Shown in pieces: positions 18,977 through 32,588 of a stretch of DNA of 64,000 bases. The DNA lies in contig NZ_OOHN01000008.1 in assembly GCF_900323545.1 (NCBI RefSeq), positions 1,727,144 through 1,791,143 on the forward strand, written 5' to 3'. The position numbers were made by a program, and so were the translations under genes. Numbering within the stretch: the first letter of the stretch is position 1; every line of letters starts with the position of its first letter. The notes beneath the pieces are model-generated. The model was not told the origin of the DNA. It saw only the letters and a program-made list of their open reading frames with translations, and did no database searches. The DNA is from Actinomyces sp. Marseille-P3109 (lineage in GTDB: Bacteria; Actinomycetota; Actinomycetes; Actinomycetales; Actinomycetaceae).

Positions 18977-19338
18977 GCGGGCCCCTCCCCAACGTGGGGC
19001 GCGGCGTGGGCGCCGGAGGCGGACGAGCCGGGGTGGGGTTGGTCAGAGGCGGGCGAGGAGGCGCGGTGCGTGCGGGTGCGGCGCCTTGAGGCCCGGCGGA
19101 AAGCCGATCGCATAGTGACGGAACGGTACCACCGCCGGGCTCCTCCGGGCCGGTCACGGGGCCGGGCCACGAGCGGCGTCACGGCCGGGACACGCGTGTG
19201 TCCTTGGTCCCGCATTGCTCGCCCGAGTCGTCCCCGGCCTCCTAGGATGTCCTATGGACACCGCCGTTCCTCCCCGGGTCCCGCCGAGGTTCCCAGCGTC
19301 GGAACGGCAGACTGACGAGTTCACCGAGGAGACCCGAC
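18977..19338. other. Divergent intergenic region between CNNM pair and kgd
   Basis: No supported gene. An 80-residue minus-strand ORF (18973-19215) is Arg/Ser/His-rich low complexity and lacks a ribosome binding site. The region should hold both divergent promoters. I cannot assign them with confidence. Confidence 0.3.
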
Positions 19339-23114
<3,776 letters not shown>

Positions 23115-23246
23115 GAGCAGGCTGACCATCGCCGGTTCATCTCCGGCCAAGCCCGCCGAAATGCCGTCAGCCTCCCGCGCCGCATCGCAAGGTCACGATA
23201 ATGTCAAGACAGCATGAGGGATCATGAGGGACGAGGAGGCGCTGCC

Positions 23247-23840
23247 ATGCGTGAGACGAGGCTGAGCTTCATCGGCGACGAGCTGGTGGCCGGTCATGGT
23301 GACGGACGCGCTCTGGGCTGGACGGGCCGGGTCATGGCCCGCACACCTCGGGACGCCGACATCCTGTGGACCTCACTGGCGGTTCCCGGTGAGACGACCG
23401 CGCAGATGTCCGACCGCTGGGGGCCTGAGGTGGCCCGCCGCTCCACGCACACCGGTATCAACCGGCTCGTGGTGGGGTTGGGCGTGGCCGACGTGCTTGC
23501 CGGCATCTCCTACGCCCGCTCCCGCCTGGCCCTGGCCAATATCCTCGACACTGCTGCCTCCGACCACCGAGAGTGCTTCGTCGTCGGGCCGCCTCCCCTG
23601 CCCGAGGCCGATCCCGACGCCACCGCCCAGCTCTCCCAGGCCGCCGAGGAGGTGTGCCTGCGCCGCAACGTGCCCTACGTGGACGCCTTCGAGCCGCTGC
23701 GCAACCACGAGCAGTGGACGGCCGACGTCGCGGCCGCCGGCGGCACGCACCCGGGCCAGGCCGGCTACGGACTGCTGGCCTGGCTGGTGCTGCACCGCGG
23801 CTGGTACGAGTGGCTCGGCGTCGAGCGCCCCGAGTCCTGA
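23247..23840 (+). CDS. SGNH/GDSL-type hydrolase family protein
   Basis: Predicted esterase/lipase-like hydrolase of 197 residues, with no signal peptide. The ATG at 23247 is preferred over the one at 23214 because GGAGG lies 7 bases upstream. Block I is FIGDELVAGHGD, where the usual GDS serine is replaced (GDE). A VGLGVAD segment resembles the GxND-containing block III. GGTHPGQAGYGLLAWLVL carries the C-terminal His of block V. The apparent lack of the nucleophilic Ser in block I makes catalysis by the classic mechanism uncertain. The gene follows kgd by 132 bases. Confidence 0.75.
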   Translation: MRETRLSFIGDELVAGHGDGRALGWTGRVMARTPRDADILWTSLAVPGETTAQMSDRWGPEVARRSTHTGINRLVVGLGVADVLAGISYARSRLALANILDTAASDHRECFVVGPPPLPEADPDATAQLSQAAEEVCLRRNVPYVDAFEPLRNHEQWTADVAAAGGTHPGQAGYGLLAWLVLHRGWYEWLGVERPES

Positions 23841-23860
23841 GGCGCTGACACCCCACCGGG

Positions 23861-24592
23861 TCAGGCCGGCGCCGGGGAGCCCCCGGTCGTCGGCTTGGAT
23901 GCGGCGAAGATGTCGCCGGTTATCCCCACCATGCGGTTGGAGACGCGCTTGTTGAAGAATCCGATGATGGGGCCGATGAAGAAGCCCATGATGACCGTTC
24001 CCAAAGCGATGATGCCCAGTGAGAGGTCGAACCTGATGAGGATAAGGGCCAGGAGAATCGTGATGATGTCCTGGACCATCCGGTAGGCACGGTAGCTGCA
24101 GCGCGGGAAGTGGCGCCTGAGCGAGGGCGCGATGCCGTCGTAGGGGCACTGGCCCAGGTCGCAGGTGATGTACATGGAGACCCCCAGGCAGAACAGCGGA
24201 AGCCCGATGGCCAGGTGCAGGAGCATGCTGCCCAAGGAGTACTCGACGTGGAAGACGCTGCGGTAGATCGGGCGGAAGTAGTCCACGAAGACGCCCACGA
24301 CGGTGAAGTTGATGACCGTCCCCAGACCGAAGATGGACCGGTCGAAGGGAAAGACGAGGATCAGCATGATGATGTTGACGATCGGGACGATCGCGGCGAA
24401 GGAGATCCCTGAGACGTGGGAGACGCCCTGAAGGAAGGCCGTGAACGGGTCGACGCCGCTCTTGCCCTCCAGACAGATCGCAATCCCGCAGGCCGTGATC
24501 ACCTGCCCCACAAAGCACACGAGAATACGTCGCAGGAGAGAGTTGTCAGAGAGTGTCCATTGGTCTTTCGCTGTCAGGTTCCTCAGGTTCAT
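23861..24592 (-). CDS. YitT/YczE-like integral membrane protein
   Basis: A polytopic membrane protein of about 243 residues with five or six hydrophobic segments. It resembles the YczE/YyaS/YitT group (EGKSGVDPFTAFLQG, MYITCDLGQCPYDGIAP, GFFIGPIIGFFNKRV). Substrate and role are unknown. The ATG at 24592 (MNLRNLTAKDQ) is chosen. An upstream ATG at 24634 would add a short Pro/Arg-rich leader. It is convergent with the SGNH hydrolase gene, with only 20 bases between the stops. Confidence 0.75.
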   Translation of the reverse strand: MNLRNLTAKDQWTLSDNSLLRRILVCFVGQVITACGIAICLEGKSGVDPFTAFLQGVSHVSGISFAAIVPIVNIIMLILVFPFDRSIFGLGTVINFTVVGVFVDYFRPIYRSVFHVEYSLGSMLLHLAIGLPLFCLGVSMYITCDLGQCPYDGIAPSLRRHFPRCSYRAYRMVQDIITILLALILIRFDLSLGIIALGTVIMGFFIGPIIGFFNKRVSNRMVGITGDIFAASKPTTGGSPAPA

Positions 24593-24808
24593 GTCACACC
24601 GCCGTCGTTGAGGAGGAGCCGGCAAGGCCATGTCCACGAGACACCGCCGGGTTCCTCAAGGAGGGGCTGGACAGTGCCCCTCACCACGAATCAGGCCGTG
24701 TTCCGCGACTCGCATGTCAGCGTCTCATCACCGTCAAGGCCGTAGGGCCCAGACGGCGACCTCGGGCCAGTCCCTGACCAGGACGGTTCCAGGACGGTTC
24801 ACGAACGA

Positions 24809-24843
24809 CGTCGGCCGGTCACCGCAGTAGTGACCGGCCGACG
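24809..24843 (-). terminator. Terminator after the bL37 gene
   Basis: A perfect 14-base inverted repeat (24809-24822 and 24830-24843) with a 7-base loop lies 43 bases past the bL37 stop. On the minus strand it is followed by a short T-containing stretch. The rest of 24593-24808 shows no gene. Confidence 0.8.
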
Positions 24844-24885
24844 CCTGTTGAGTCTCAGGGTGCCGCGCTTAGCGCGCTACCCGGC

Positions 24886-24960
24886 TCAGGCGTTGGGACG
24901 CTTGCCGTGATTGGCGCTGGACTTCGCACGTGCACGACGCTTACGACCGCGCTTGCTCAT
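24886..24960 (-). CDS. Ribosomal protein bL37 (24 residues)
   Basis: A tiny basic protein, MSKRGRKRRARAKSSANHGK followed by RPNA, matching the 24-residue actinobacterial large-subunit protein bL37 known from mycobacterial ribosome structures. GAGGAGG lies 5 bases before the ATG, an excellent ribosome binding site. A strong terminator follows. Its size makes it easy to miss. I am confident of the family from length, the Arg/Lys-rich N-terminal half and the ANHGKRPNA ending. Confidence 0.88.
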   Translation of the reverse strand: MSKRGRKRRARAKSSANHGKRPNA

Positions 24961-25143
24961 AACTGCCTCCTCGTGTCTGGACTTGCCCCACGAGGGGGCA
25001 CGGAACGCCGCTGATTGTCGCACACGGCGACTTGACCCGGCCAGTCTCACGCCGCCGACCAACCGGTGAAGGCGACCACACGTCTCCGCGGGCAACGGCT
25101 CCGGCCACGGACCGGGCCAGGCCGGACCGAACGGTGAGGAGTC

Positions 25144-25590
25144 TCAGTCCTCCTGGACGTGAATGGTTCGCGAGGACTCGACCCGGGACTCCACGATGCG
25201 CACGACCCTTCCGGAAGCGGAGGCCTGAGTCCGGGTCGTGGTCGACGTCGTCGTCACGCTCACCGAGGTGGCCCGCAGCGTCGACAGGCGCCCCAGGACG
25301 CGGGCGCGCAGCTCGGGGGGAGCCTGCTCGGCGCAACGCGAGCGCAGGATCTCGCGCAGGTGGGTCTCGGCGTCGGCGATGCGCGAGCAGTACGGGCAGG
25401 TGGCCACGTGCTGGGCGAGGCGCTCGGTGAGGTCGGCGGTGCACTCCCGGTCGAGGAAGGCCTCCAGGTGGGCGCGGGCCTCAGCGCAGGAGCAGTCCTG
25501 GGACCCGACCGCGGCCTTGGCTGTCTTGGGAGTCTCAGCGGTCTCAGCGTTCTTCTCGCTGCCTGTCCCCGGTTCCATGCGGTCTCTCAT
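25144..25590 (-). CDS. rsrA: Zinc-binding anti-sigma factor RsrA (mycothiol-system type)
   Basis: Redox-sensitive anti-sigma factor that holds SigR inactive until disulfide stress oxidises its cysteines and releases zinc. Length is 148 residues. The zinc-associated motif has H61, C65 and C68 (HVATCPYC) plus C35. These spacings equal those of Streptomyces RsrA (C11, H37, C41, C44). The Ser/Thr/Val-rich C-terminus is longer than usual, as is the N-terminus. The ATG at 25590 overlaps the sigR stop as ATGA, the classic translational coupling of sigma and anti-sigma genes. Confidence 0.93.
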   Translation of the reverse strand: MRDRMEPGTGSEKNAETAETPKTAKAAVGSQDCSCAEARAHLEAFLDRECTADLTERLAQHVATCPYCSRIADAETHLREILRSRCAEQAPPELRARVLGRLSTLRATSVSVTTTSTTTRTQASASGRVVRIVESRVESSRTIHVQED

Positions 25591-26255
25591 TTCTCCTCCT
25601 CCCCGTATCCGTACTCTCGGGCGTAGTCGGCCAGCAGCTCGCGCAGCTGGCGGCGCCCGCGGTGCAGTCGGGACATGACGGTCCCGATCGGCGTGTCCAT
25701 GATCTCGGCGATCTCCTTGTAGGAGAAGCCCTCCACGTCCGCCAGGTAGACGGCCAGGCGCCGGTCCTCGGTGAGCTGCCCCAGGGCCTCCTTGATGTCG
25801 GAGTCCGGCAGGGCGTCCAGGGCGAGGTTCTCGGCACTGGGCAGCCCCACCGAGTCGTGGGAGGCGGCCCGGTGCAGCTGCCAGTCCTCGACGGTGTCCG
25901 CGTCGGACTGGAGCGGCTCGCGCTGCTTCTTACGGTAGGAGTTGATGAAGGTGTTGGTCAGGATCCGATAGAGCCAGGCCTTGAGGTTGGTGCCGGGCCG
26001 GTACTGGTGGAAGGAGCCGAAGGCCTTGGCGTAGGCGTCCTGCACGAGGTCCTCGGCGTCGGCCCGGTTGCGGGTCATGCGCAGGGCGGCACCGTAGAGC
26101 TGGTCGAGGTAGGGCAGGGCCTCCACCTCGAAGCGGGCGGCCCGGGCCGCCTCGTCCTCGTCGGCGGGGGCACGGTCGAGATCGTCGGCGGAGTCATCCG
26201 GATCGATCACCTCATCCAGGGTGATCTCGTCTGTGTGGTCGTCGATGTCCGTCAT
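25587..26255 (-). CDS. sigR: ECF RNA polymerase sigma factor SigR (disulfide stress)
   Basis: ECF sigma factor that drives thiol-oxidative stress genes. From the ATG at 26255 it has 222 residues: an acidic N-terminus, region 2 ([20 protein letters not shown], then [18 protein letters not shown]) and region 4 ([20 protein letters not shown]). The frame stays open upstream to 26474, with further ATGs at 26441 and 26474. A longer isoform with about 62-73 extra residues is therefore possible, as known for the unstable sigma-R prime of Streptomyces. Ribosome binding sites are weak for all candidates. It is coupled to rsrA by a 4-base overlap. Confidence 0.9.
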   Translation of the reverse strand: MTDIDDHTDEITLDEVIDPDDSADDLDRAPADEDEAARAARFEVEALPYLDQLYGAALRMTRNRADAEDLVQDAYAKAFGSFHQYRPGTNLKAWLYRILTNTFINSYRKKQREPLQSDADTVEDWQLHRAASHDSVGLPSAENLALDALPDSDIKEALGQLTEDRRLAVYLADVEGFSYKEIAEIMDTPIGTVMSRLHRGRRQLRELLADYAREYGYGEEEK

Positions 26256-26450
26256 CGTCCACGAGCCTAGCCCGAGCCGGGTCCCCCGGGTGTCATCGGC
26301 GCCCAGGGAGCTGGTCACTGCGGTGGGTCGGGCCGGGCGACCGACGGGCCGGTCGTGCCGGCGGAGCGGGCCGCTCGTCGGGGCGCCCCGGCGACGAGCG
26401 GTCCTGCTCGACGTCGGCGCGGTCGGCTGCTGAGTGCTCATGTCCTGAGC

Positions 26451-26478
26451 AACAGGGCGCTGCCCCGGATTCATTCCC
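26451..26478 (-). promoter_or_regulatory. Candidate SigR-type promoter of sigR-rsrA
   Basis: On the minus strand, GGGAAT (26478-26473) and GTT (26453-26451) are separated by 19 bases. This is close to the sigma-R/SigH consensus GGGAAT-N18-GTT. It would start transcription near 26444, just before the ATG at 26441 and 190 bases before the ATG at 26255. It fits the usual autoregulation of this sigma factor. The spacing is one base longer than consensus. Confidence 0.5.
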
Positions 26479-26560
26479 CGTCCGCGCTCAGCGAGGCGTG
26501 CGCCACCTTCGAGCGGCGATGCCGCTGGCCCGAGCCGCTTCGGTGCGTCAGGATGGGGGC

Positions 26561-27061
26561 ATGAACATTCTGCGCTCCTTCGCCCGCCCGATGCTCGCTG
26601 CGCCCTTCATCGTCGATGGGTTCGACGCCCTCGTGCGCCCGTCACGTCACGTGGAGAAGTTCGAGAAGGTCGCCCCAACCCTGGAGCGCGCCGGCCTGCC
26701 TCCGGTGCTGACCTCGGACGCCCGCATGCTCACCCGTGCCTCGGGCGCCGTGAGCCTCGTGGCCGGGCTGGGGCTGGCCGCCGGCCGGGCGCCCCGCACG
26801 AACGCCACGATCCTGGCGGCTCTCAACATCCCGCTCACGGCCGTCAACAACCCCGTGTGGGCGGTCAAGGGGACCCAGGCCCGAAAGGAGGCTCTCTCCG
26901 GCCTGCTGCGTGGGGCCGCCGTGGGAGCCGGCCTGGTCCTGGCCACCGTCGACCGTCAGGGCAAGCCGTCCCTGGCCTGGCGGATGCGCAACTCCCGCCA
27001 GCAGCGCGAGGCCGTCCAGGCCGCTCGGGAGGCCGTCCGCCAGCGCTACGTCACCGCCTGA
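26561..27061 (+). CDS. DoxX family membrane protein
   Basis: A 166-residue protein with the DoxX-family pattern: an N-terminal [19 protein letters not shown] segment and several hydrophobic segments ([28 protein letters not shown]). The ATG at 26561 follows AGGATGGGGGC. DoxX-like proteins are membrane components associated with thiol redox or sulfur metabolism in some species. The divergent position next to sigR is suggestive, but no function can be assigned. Confidence 0.8.
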   Translation: MNILRSFARPMLAAPFIVDGFDALVRPSRHVEKFEKVAPTLERAGLPPVLTSDARMLTRASGAVSLVAGLGLAAGRAPRTNATILAALNIPLTAVNNPVWAVKGTQARKEALSGLLRGAAVGAGLVLATVDRQGKPSLAWRMRNSRQQREAVQAAREAVRQRYVTA

Positions 27062-27300
27062 GGCACACTGCCGCAGCCCATCGGCTCGGCTCCGGGTGCG
27101 ACGTCGGACACTGCCGTCGCTCACAGTCATGTCACTGCTGCTCCGGCCGCCCCACCACTTCTGAAGTGTCACCTGGGCGTCACAGGTGACGGCTACGCTC
27201 AAGCCGTCCACTCGGATCCGGTGCAGCGCCGTCTCACCACCGCTTCACCGCCATCTCAACCATCACGCGCAGACACGTCATCGACACGCAGGGAGTACCT

Positions 27301-29577
27301 ATGACCGTCCAGTCCGCCCAGCCGGCCCAGGCAAGTCAGTCGGCCCAGGCAGAACAGACCGTGGAGCCCGATGTCATCTACACCTGGACCGATGAGGCGC
27401 CGATGCTGGCGACCCACTCCTTCCTGCCGATCATGCGGGGCTTCGCCCAGCGGGCCGGCGTGAGCGTGGGGACCGCAGACATCTCGCTGGCGGGCCGCAT
27501 CCTGGCGGCCTTCTCCCTGGCCGACGACGATCTGGCGCGCCTGGGCGAACTCACCCAGTCGCCCGCGGCCACCATCATCAAGCTGCCCAACATCTCGGCC
27601 TCCCTGCCCCAGCTCAAGGCCGCCATCGCCGAGCTGCAGGCCCTGGGCTACGAGATCCCCGACTACCCCGACTCCCCGACCACGCCCGCTGAGCGCGAGG
27701 CACGCGCCACCTACGACGCCGTCAAGGGCAGCGCCGTCAACCCCGTCCTGCGCGAGGGCAACTCCGACAGGCGCGCCCCGGCGGCCGTCAAGGCCTACGC
27801 CCGCTCGCACCCGCACTCGATGGGGACCTGGTCACCCGAGTCGCGCACCCGTGTGGCCACGATGGAGGCCGGCGACTTCCGGCACAACGAGCGCAGCGTC
27901 ATCGTCCCCGAGGCCGGCACGCTGCAGATCCGGCTGCGCCCGGCCGACGGCGCGGCACCGGTCGTCCTGCGTGAGTCACTGCCAGTGACGGCCGGGGAGG
28001 TCGTGGACGCCACCTTCATGAGCGCCGCAGCCCTCGATGAGTTCCTGGCCGCTCAGGTGGCCGCCGCCAAGGACGAGGACCTGCTGCTGTCAGTGCATCT
28101 CAAGGCCACGATGATGAAGGTCTCCGACCCGCTCATCTTCGGTCACGCGGTGCGCGCCACCCTGCCGGGCGTCTTCTCAACCTACGGCGAGGTGCTCGCC
28201 GAGGCCGGTCTGCGCGCCGAGGACGGCCTGGCCTCGATCCTGGCGGGCCTGGAGGAGCTGGCCCAGGGCGAGGAGATCCGCGCCGCCATCGAGACCGAGC
28301 TGGCCGCCGGGCCGCGCCTGTCCATGGTGGACTCCGACCGCGGTATCACGAACCTGCACGTGCCCAGCGATGTCATCATCGACGCCTCCATGCCCGCCAT
28401 GATCCGGGCCGGCGGCCATCTGTGGGGGCCGGACGGACGGACCGCGGACACGATCGCCGTCGTCCCGGACTCCTCCTACGCCGGGCTCTATCAGGCCGTC
28501 ATCGAGGACTGCCGCACCCACGGGGCCCTGGACCCGACCACCATGGGCTCAGTGTCCAACGTGGGCCTCATGGCCCACAAGGCCGAGGAGTACGGCAGCC
28601 ACGACAAGACCTTCCTCATCCCGGCCGACGGCACTGTCGAGGTCGTCGTGGTCGAGGGCACGGGCACCGAGCCGGGCACGGTGCTCCTGTCCCATGAGGT
28701 GGCGGCCGGCGACATCTGGCGGGCCTGCACCACCCAGGACACCCCCATCCGCGACTGGGTGCACCTGGCGGTCACCCGGGCGCGGGCCACCGGCGCACCG
28801 GCCGTGTTCTGGCTGGATCCCGAGCGCGGCCACGACGCCGTCCTCAGCGACCTGGTGCGCCGCTACCTGGGTCAGGAGGACACCGAGGGCCTGGACATCC
28901 GCATCCTGGACCCGGTGGAGGCCACGCGCCTGTCCCTGGAGCGAGCCCGCCGCGGCGAGGACACGATCTCAGTGACCGGCAACGTCCTGCGTGACTACAA
29001 CACGGACCTCTTCCCCATCCTCGAGCTGGGCACGAGTGCCAAGATGCTCTCGGTGGTGCCGCTGATGAACGGCGGCGGCCTGTATGAGACCGGGGCCGGG
29101 GGCTCGGCCCCCAAGCACGTGCGCCAGCTGCTCGAGGAGGACTACCTGCGCTGGGACTCCCTGGGCGAGTTCCTGGCCCTGGCCGAGGCCCTCCACCACG
29201 TGGCCCAGGTCAGCGGCAACGACCGCGCTGAGGTCCTGGCCACCGCCCTGGAGGCCGCCACTGCCCGGCTGCTGGAGGAGAACCGCTCGCCGGCGCGCCG
29301 CCTGGGGCAGATCGACAACCGCGGCTCGCACGCCTGGCTGGCCCTGTACTGGGCCCGCGAGCTGGCGGCCCAGCAGACCAGTCCGGAGGTGGCCGCCGTC
29401 TTCGACCCGATCGCTCAGCAGCTCGAGGCCTTCAACGACACGATCCAGGCCGAGCTGCTGGCCGTCCAGGGCTCACCGGTGGACATCGGCGGCTACTACC
29501 GCCCCGATGAGGCCCTGACCGACGCCGTCATGCGCCCCTCGGCAACCCTCAACGCCGTCATCGAGGCGCTCGCATGA
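27301..29577 (+). CDS. icd: Monomeric NADP-dependent isocitrate dehydrogenase
   Basis: Oxidative decarboxylation of isocitrate to 2-oxoglutarate with NADP, feeding the TCA cycle just upstream of Kgd's reaction. The 758-residue length and motifs ([59 protein letters not shown]) identify the monomeric IDH-II type. The ATG at 27301 follows GGGAG. The first ~22 residues are Gln/Ala/Ser-rich with small repeats and are not conserved. The stop overlaps the aroA start as ATGA. Confidence 0.96.
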   Translation: MTVQSAQPAQASQSAQAEQTVEPDVIYTWTDEAPMLATHSFLPIMRGFAQRAGVSVGTADISLAGRILAAFSLADDDLARLGELTQSPAATIIKLPNISASLPQLKAAIAELQALGYEIPDYPDSPTTPAEREARATYDAVKGSAVNPVLREGNSDRRAPAAVKAYARSHPHSMGTWSPESRTRVATMEAGDFRHNERSVIVPEAGTLQIRLRPADGAAPVVLRESLPVTAGEVVDATFMSAAALDEFLAAQVAAAKDEDLLLSVHLKATMMKVSDPLIFGHAVRATLPGVFSTYGEVLAEAGLRAEDGLASILAGLEELAQGEEIRAAIETELAAGPRLSMVDSDRGITNLHVPSDVIIDASMPAMIRAGGHLWGPDGRTADTIAVVPDSSYAGLYQAVIEDCRTHGALDPTTMGSVSNVGLMAHKAEEYGSHDKTFLIPADGTVEVVVVEGTGTEPGTVLLSHEVAAGDIWRACTTQDTPIRDWVHLAVTRARATGAPAVFWLDPERGHDAVLSDLVRRYLGQEDTEGLDIRILDPVEATRLSLERARRGEDTISVTGNVLRDYNTDLFPILELGTSAKMLSVVPLMNGGGLYETGAGGSAPKHVRQLLEEDYLRWDSLGEFLALAEALHHVAQVSGNDRAEVLATALEAATARLLEENRSPARRLGQIDNRGSHAWLALYWARELAAQQTSPEVAAVFDPIAQQLEAFNDTIQAELLAVQGSPVDIGGYYRPDEALTDAVMRPSATLNAVIEALA

Positions 29578-31034
29578 CCGGCAGCGCCGGCACTGTCGGC
29601 GCTGCCAGTGCCGGCTCGGGCGATTCAGCCGACTCGACCGAGCCGTGGCACGCCCCAGTGGCGGCGGGGGCGCTGGAGGCGGTCGTGGAGCTGCCGGGGT
29701 CGAAGTCGCTGAGCGCGCGCGCCCTGCTGCTGGCCGCCGTCGCTGACGCGCCGACCACGCTCACCGGGCTCCTGCGCTCACGCGACACCGAGCTCATGCT
29801 CGCCGCCCTCACGGTGCTCGGGGCCCGCTTCGAGGATCTCAACGCCTCTGGCACGCAGCTGCGCATCACCCCCGCTCCCCTGCCGCTGCGCGTTCAGACC
29901 GGCCCCGACGGCGTCGGCCGTATCGACGTCGGCCTGGCCGGGACCGTCATGCGGTTCGTGCCCGCGCTCGCCGCCCTGGCCGACGCCCCGGTCGTCTTCG
30001 ACGGGGACGAGGCCGCCCGGCGCCGCCCCATGGCGCCGCTGCTCGACGCGTTGGCCGCCCTGGGCGCGGAGGTGACCCACCTCGGTGAGCCCGGCTTCCT
30101 GCCCGTACGCATCGGCCCCGGTGACGGCGCACTCCTGCGAGCCCAGGGCACCCGGGTGACGGTTGATGGCTCGGCCTCCTCCCAGTTCGTCTCCGCCCTC
30201 CTGCTCCTGGGGGCCCTCCTGCCCGGCGGTCTGGAGCTCACCCCCACCGGGCCAGTGCCCTCGCTGACGCATGTGGCCATGACGGTGGCGACGCTGCGCG
30301 AACGGGGCATCGCCGTCGACGAGCCCGCCCCCTGGGCCGGCGACGGCGAGCGCACCTGGCGGGTTCACCCGGGCCGCCCCCGCGGCGGGCAGGTGACGAT
30401 CGAGCCGGACCTGTCCAACGCCGGTCCCTTCCTGGCGGCGGCCCTCGTGGCCGGCGGCCGGGTGAGCGTCCCCCACTGGCCCGCGGCCACGACCCAGGCC
30501 GGCGACGCCTGGCGCGAGCTCCTGCCCCGCCTGGGTGGAACCGTGACGCTCACCGATGAGACCCTCACGGCCAGCGGCACCGGGCGGCTGACCGGCCTCG
30601 AGGCGGACCTGTCCGACGTCGGCGAGCTCGTCCCCACGGTGGCGGCCCTGGCGACCCTCGCCGGGGCGCAGGGCCACGCCAGCGCCCTCACCGGAATCGC
30701 GCACCTGCGCGGGCACGAGACCGACCGCCTGGCAGCCCTGGCCACCGAGATCCGTCTCCTGGGCGGGGACGCCGAGGAGACCGCCGACGGGCTCATCATC
30801 CGCCCCGCCCCGCTGCACGGCGCCGCCCTGCACTCCTACGCCGACCACCGGATGGCCACCTTCGCCGCCATCATCGGCCTGGGCGTGGACGGGGTTCGCC
30901 TGGACGACATCGAGTGCACCTCCAAGACGCTCCCCGGCTTCGCGGGCCTGTGGACCGCCATGCTCGCCACCGCAGCCGGGGAGCATGGCGCTGGGGCGGG
31001 CACTGAGCCGGGCACTCCGGGAGATCGCGCCTGA
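29574..31034 (+). CDS. aroA: 3-phosphoshikimate 1-carboxyvinyltransferase (EPSP synthase)
   Basis: Transfers enolpyruvyl from PEP to shikimate-3-phosphate in aromatic amino acid synthesis. Length is 486 residues. Visible motifs are [42 protein letters not shown] and [16 protein letters not shown]. The first motif reads SLSAR where most members have a SLTNR-like sequence. The N-terminus carries about 25 extra Gly/Ser-rich residues. It overlaps icd by 4 bases and rsgA by 1 base, so the three are coupled. Confidence 0.95.
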   Translation: MTGSAGTVGAASAGSGDSADSTEPWHAPVAAGALEAVVELPGSKSLSARALLLAAVADAPTTLTGLLRSRDTELMLAALTVLGARFEDLNASGTQLRITPAPLPLRVQTGPDGVGRIDVGLAGTVMRFVPALAALADAPVVFDGDEAARRRPMAPLLDALAALGAEVTHLGEPGFLPVRIGPGDGALLRAQGTRVTVDGSASSQFVSALLLLGALLPGGLELTPTGPVPSLTHVAMTVATLRERGIAVDEPAPWAGDGERTWRVHPGRPRGGQVTIEPDLSNAGPFLAAALVAGGRVSVPHWPAATTQAGDAWRELLPRLGGTVTLTDETLTASGTGRLTGLEADLSDVGELVPTVAALATLAGAQGHASALTGIAHLRGHETDRLAALATEIRLLGGDAEETADGLIIRPAPLHGAALHSYADHRMATFAAIIGLGVDGVRLDDIECTSKTLPGFAGLWTAMLATAAGEHGAGAGTEPGTPGDRA

Positions 31035-32137
31035 TGGCCCGGCGCGACATCGGCACCGACGATCCCCGGGTTCGGGTCCGCCCCGGCCGGGGCTCGCGCC
31101 CCCGCACCAAGCAGCGCCCCCGCCACGCCGACGCGGTCCTGGGCATGGTCACCCGCATCGATCGCGGCCACTACCGCATCCGCCTCGACGACCCGAGCCT
31201 GACCGAGGACTCCAGCGGCGACATCACCGCCATGAAGGCCCGCGAGCTCGGCCGGGGCAAGGTCGTCGTCGGAGACCGGGTCGCCGTCGTCGGGGACACC
31301 AGCGGGCGCACCGGGACCCTGGCCCGCATGGTGCGCATCGAGGAGCGCGCCACCCTGCTGCGCCGCAGCGCCGAGGACGGCGACGCCGCCGGCACCGAGC
31401 GCGCGATCGTCGCCAACGCGCGCCAGCTCGTCATCGTCACCGCCGTGGCTGACCCCGAGCCGCGTCCGCGGATGATCGACCGCTACCTCGTGGCCGCCTA
31501 CGACGCCGGCATGGAACCGCTCATCGTGCTCACCAAGGCCGACCTGGCCGACGCCGCCCCGCTGACGGACCTCTACAGCCCCCTCGGCGTGCGCTGCCTG
31601 GCCACCCGCCTGCACCCCGGCGCCTCAGAGGACGAGGCCGCCCCCACCGAGATCGAGGGGTCAAAGGAGCAGGCCGACGACGGCGTCGAGGCGGTCCGCC
31701 GGGCGCTCACCGGCACCGTCTCGGTGCTCGTCGGTCACTCCGGGGTCGGCAAGTCCACGCTCATCAACGCGGTCGTGCCCGGCGCCGACCGCGCCACCGG
31801 GCACGTCAACGAGGTCACCGGCCGCGGCCGCCACACCTCCACCAGCCTCCAGGCCCTCGCCCTGCCCGGCGGCGGCTGGGTCATCGACACCCCCGGTGTG
31901 CGCTCCTTCGGGGTCTCCCACGTCAGCAGTGCCGACGTCCTGCGCGGCTTCCCGGATCTGACGGCCGTGGCCGAGGACTGTCCGCGCGGGTGCACCCATG
32001 AGGAGGGCGTCGTCGACTGCGCCCTGGACGAGTGGGCGAGCGAGCCGGATTCCCCCGAAGAGCGCGGAGCCCGCGTGGAGTCCTTCCGGCGGTTGCTGGT
32101 GCCCTCGCTTGAGGCTGAGGATCCCACCAAACCCTGA
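31034..32137 (+). CDS. rsgA: Ribosome small subunit-dependent GTPase A
   Basis: Late-stage 30S assembly GTPase. It has 367 residues. An N-terminal OB-fold region (about 40-110) is followed by a circularly permuted GTPase domain: G4 TKAD comes before G1 GHSGVGKSTLINAV and G3 DTPG. The C-terminal zinc-binding region has Cys/His residues (CPRGCTHEEGVVDC). The ATG overlaps the aroA stop as TGATG. The aroA-rsgA pairing is common in Actinobacteria. Confidence 0.94.
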   Translation: MARRDIGTDDPRVRVRPGRGSRPRTKQRPRHADAVLGMVTRIDRGHYRIRLDDPSLTEDSSGDITAMKARELGRGKVVVGDRVAVVGDTSGRTGTLARMVRIEERATLLRRSAEDGDAAGTERAIVANARQLVIVTAVADPEPRPRMIDRYLVAAYDAGMEPLIVLTKADLADAAPLTDLYSPLGVRCLATRLHPGASEDEAAPTEIEGSKEQADDGVEAVRRALTGTVSVLVGHSGVGKSTLINAVVPGADRATGHVNEVTGRGRHTSTSLQALALPGGGWVIDTPGVRSFGVSHVSSADVLRGFPDLTAVAEDCPRGCTHEEGVVDCALDEWASEPDSPEERGARVESFRRLLVPSLEAEDPTKP

Positions 32138-32151
32138 ACAACCTCCCACTG

Positions 32152-32192
32152 CTGAGCGGCGGCGCCCCACGAGCGCTCCCGGGGCGGCTCAG
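32152..32192 (+). terminator. Candidate terminator after rsgA
   Basis: CTGAGC and CGCCCC pair with GGGGCG and GCTCAG in an imperfect bulged hairpin starting 15 bases past the rsgA stop. No T tract follows. Between it and 32480 I see no gene. Confidence 0.4.
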
Positions 32193-32495
32193 AGCGCCGC
32201 AGAACGGATCGGCGCCCGCCGTCGTCGGCTTCTTCCGGAGGAGAGACGTCTGCGTGCCGTGGTAAGCGCATGGGCGCGCCCCACCCGGATCTCACCCGCG
32301 CTCCGCCGACGCCACAGCCACCCGCCCGGAGACCACGACTCGCCGGGCGGCATCGTTCGACGGGCGTCACGGTTTCGTCGACAGCACGATCCTTAACTCT
32401 GAGAGTCGCTTGCCCGAGAACTGGGCCACGACCCGCCCAAAACGGCGCCAGCACTGAGTTTTTTCACGTTTCATCGCTCCCGCTATTGGACACCG

Positions 32496-32511
32496 TGTGC
32501 TAAAACTCACA
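32496..32511. promoter_or_regulatory. Candidate CRP/GlxR-family binding site
   Basis: TGTGCTAAAACTCACA matches the CRP/GlxR-type consensus TGTGA-N6-TCACA with one mismatch. It lies 78-93 bases before the start of the HTH regulator gene, in the most AT-rich part of the 450-base gap 32138-32588. TTGACG at 32549-32554 may be a -35 element, but no matching -10 is clear. Confidence 0.4.
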
Positions 32512-32588
32512 TCACAGAGCCGTTGCAGGATTCAACTACAAGCCGATTTTGACGGATCCCACAAGCGAAAGCGCGTTAGTCTCAGGAC

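Noticed and set aside
16518..19157. A 879-codon minus-strand ORF reading through both CNNM genes
   Set aside because: Only its last 368 codons encode a real protein. The upstream part is an out-of-frame reading of the first CNNM gene.
18973..19215. An 80-codon minus-strand ORF overlapping the first CNNM start by ATGA
   Set aside because: The product is low-complexity, there is no ribosome binding site, and the overlap is explained by chance around GCATGA.
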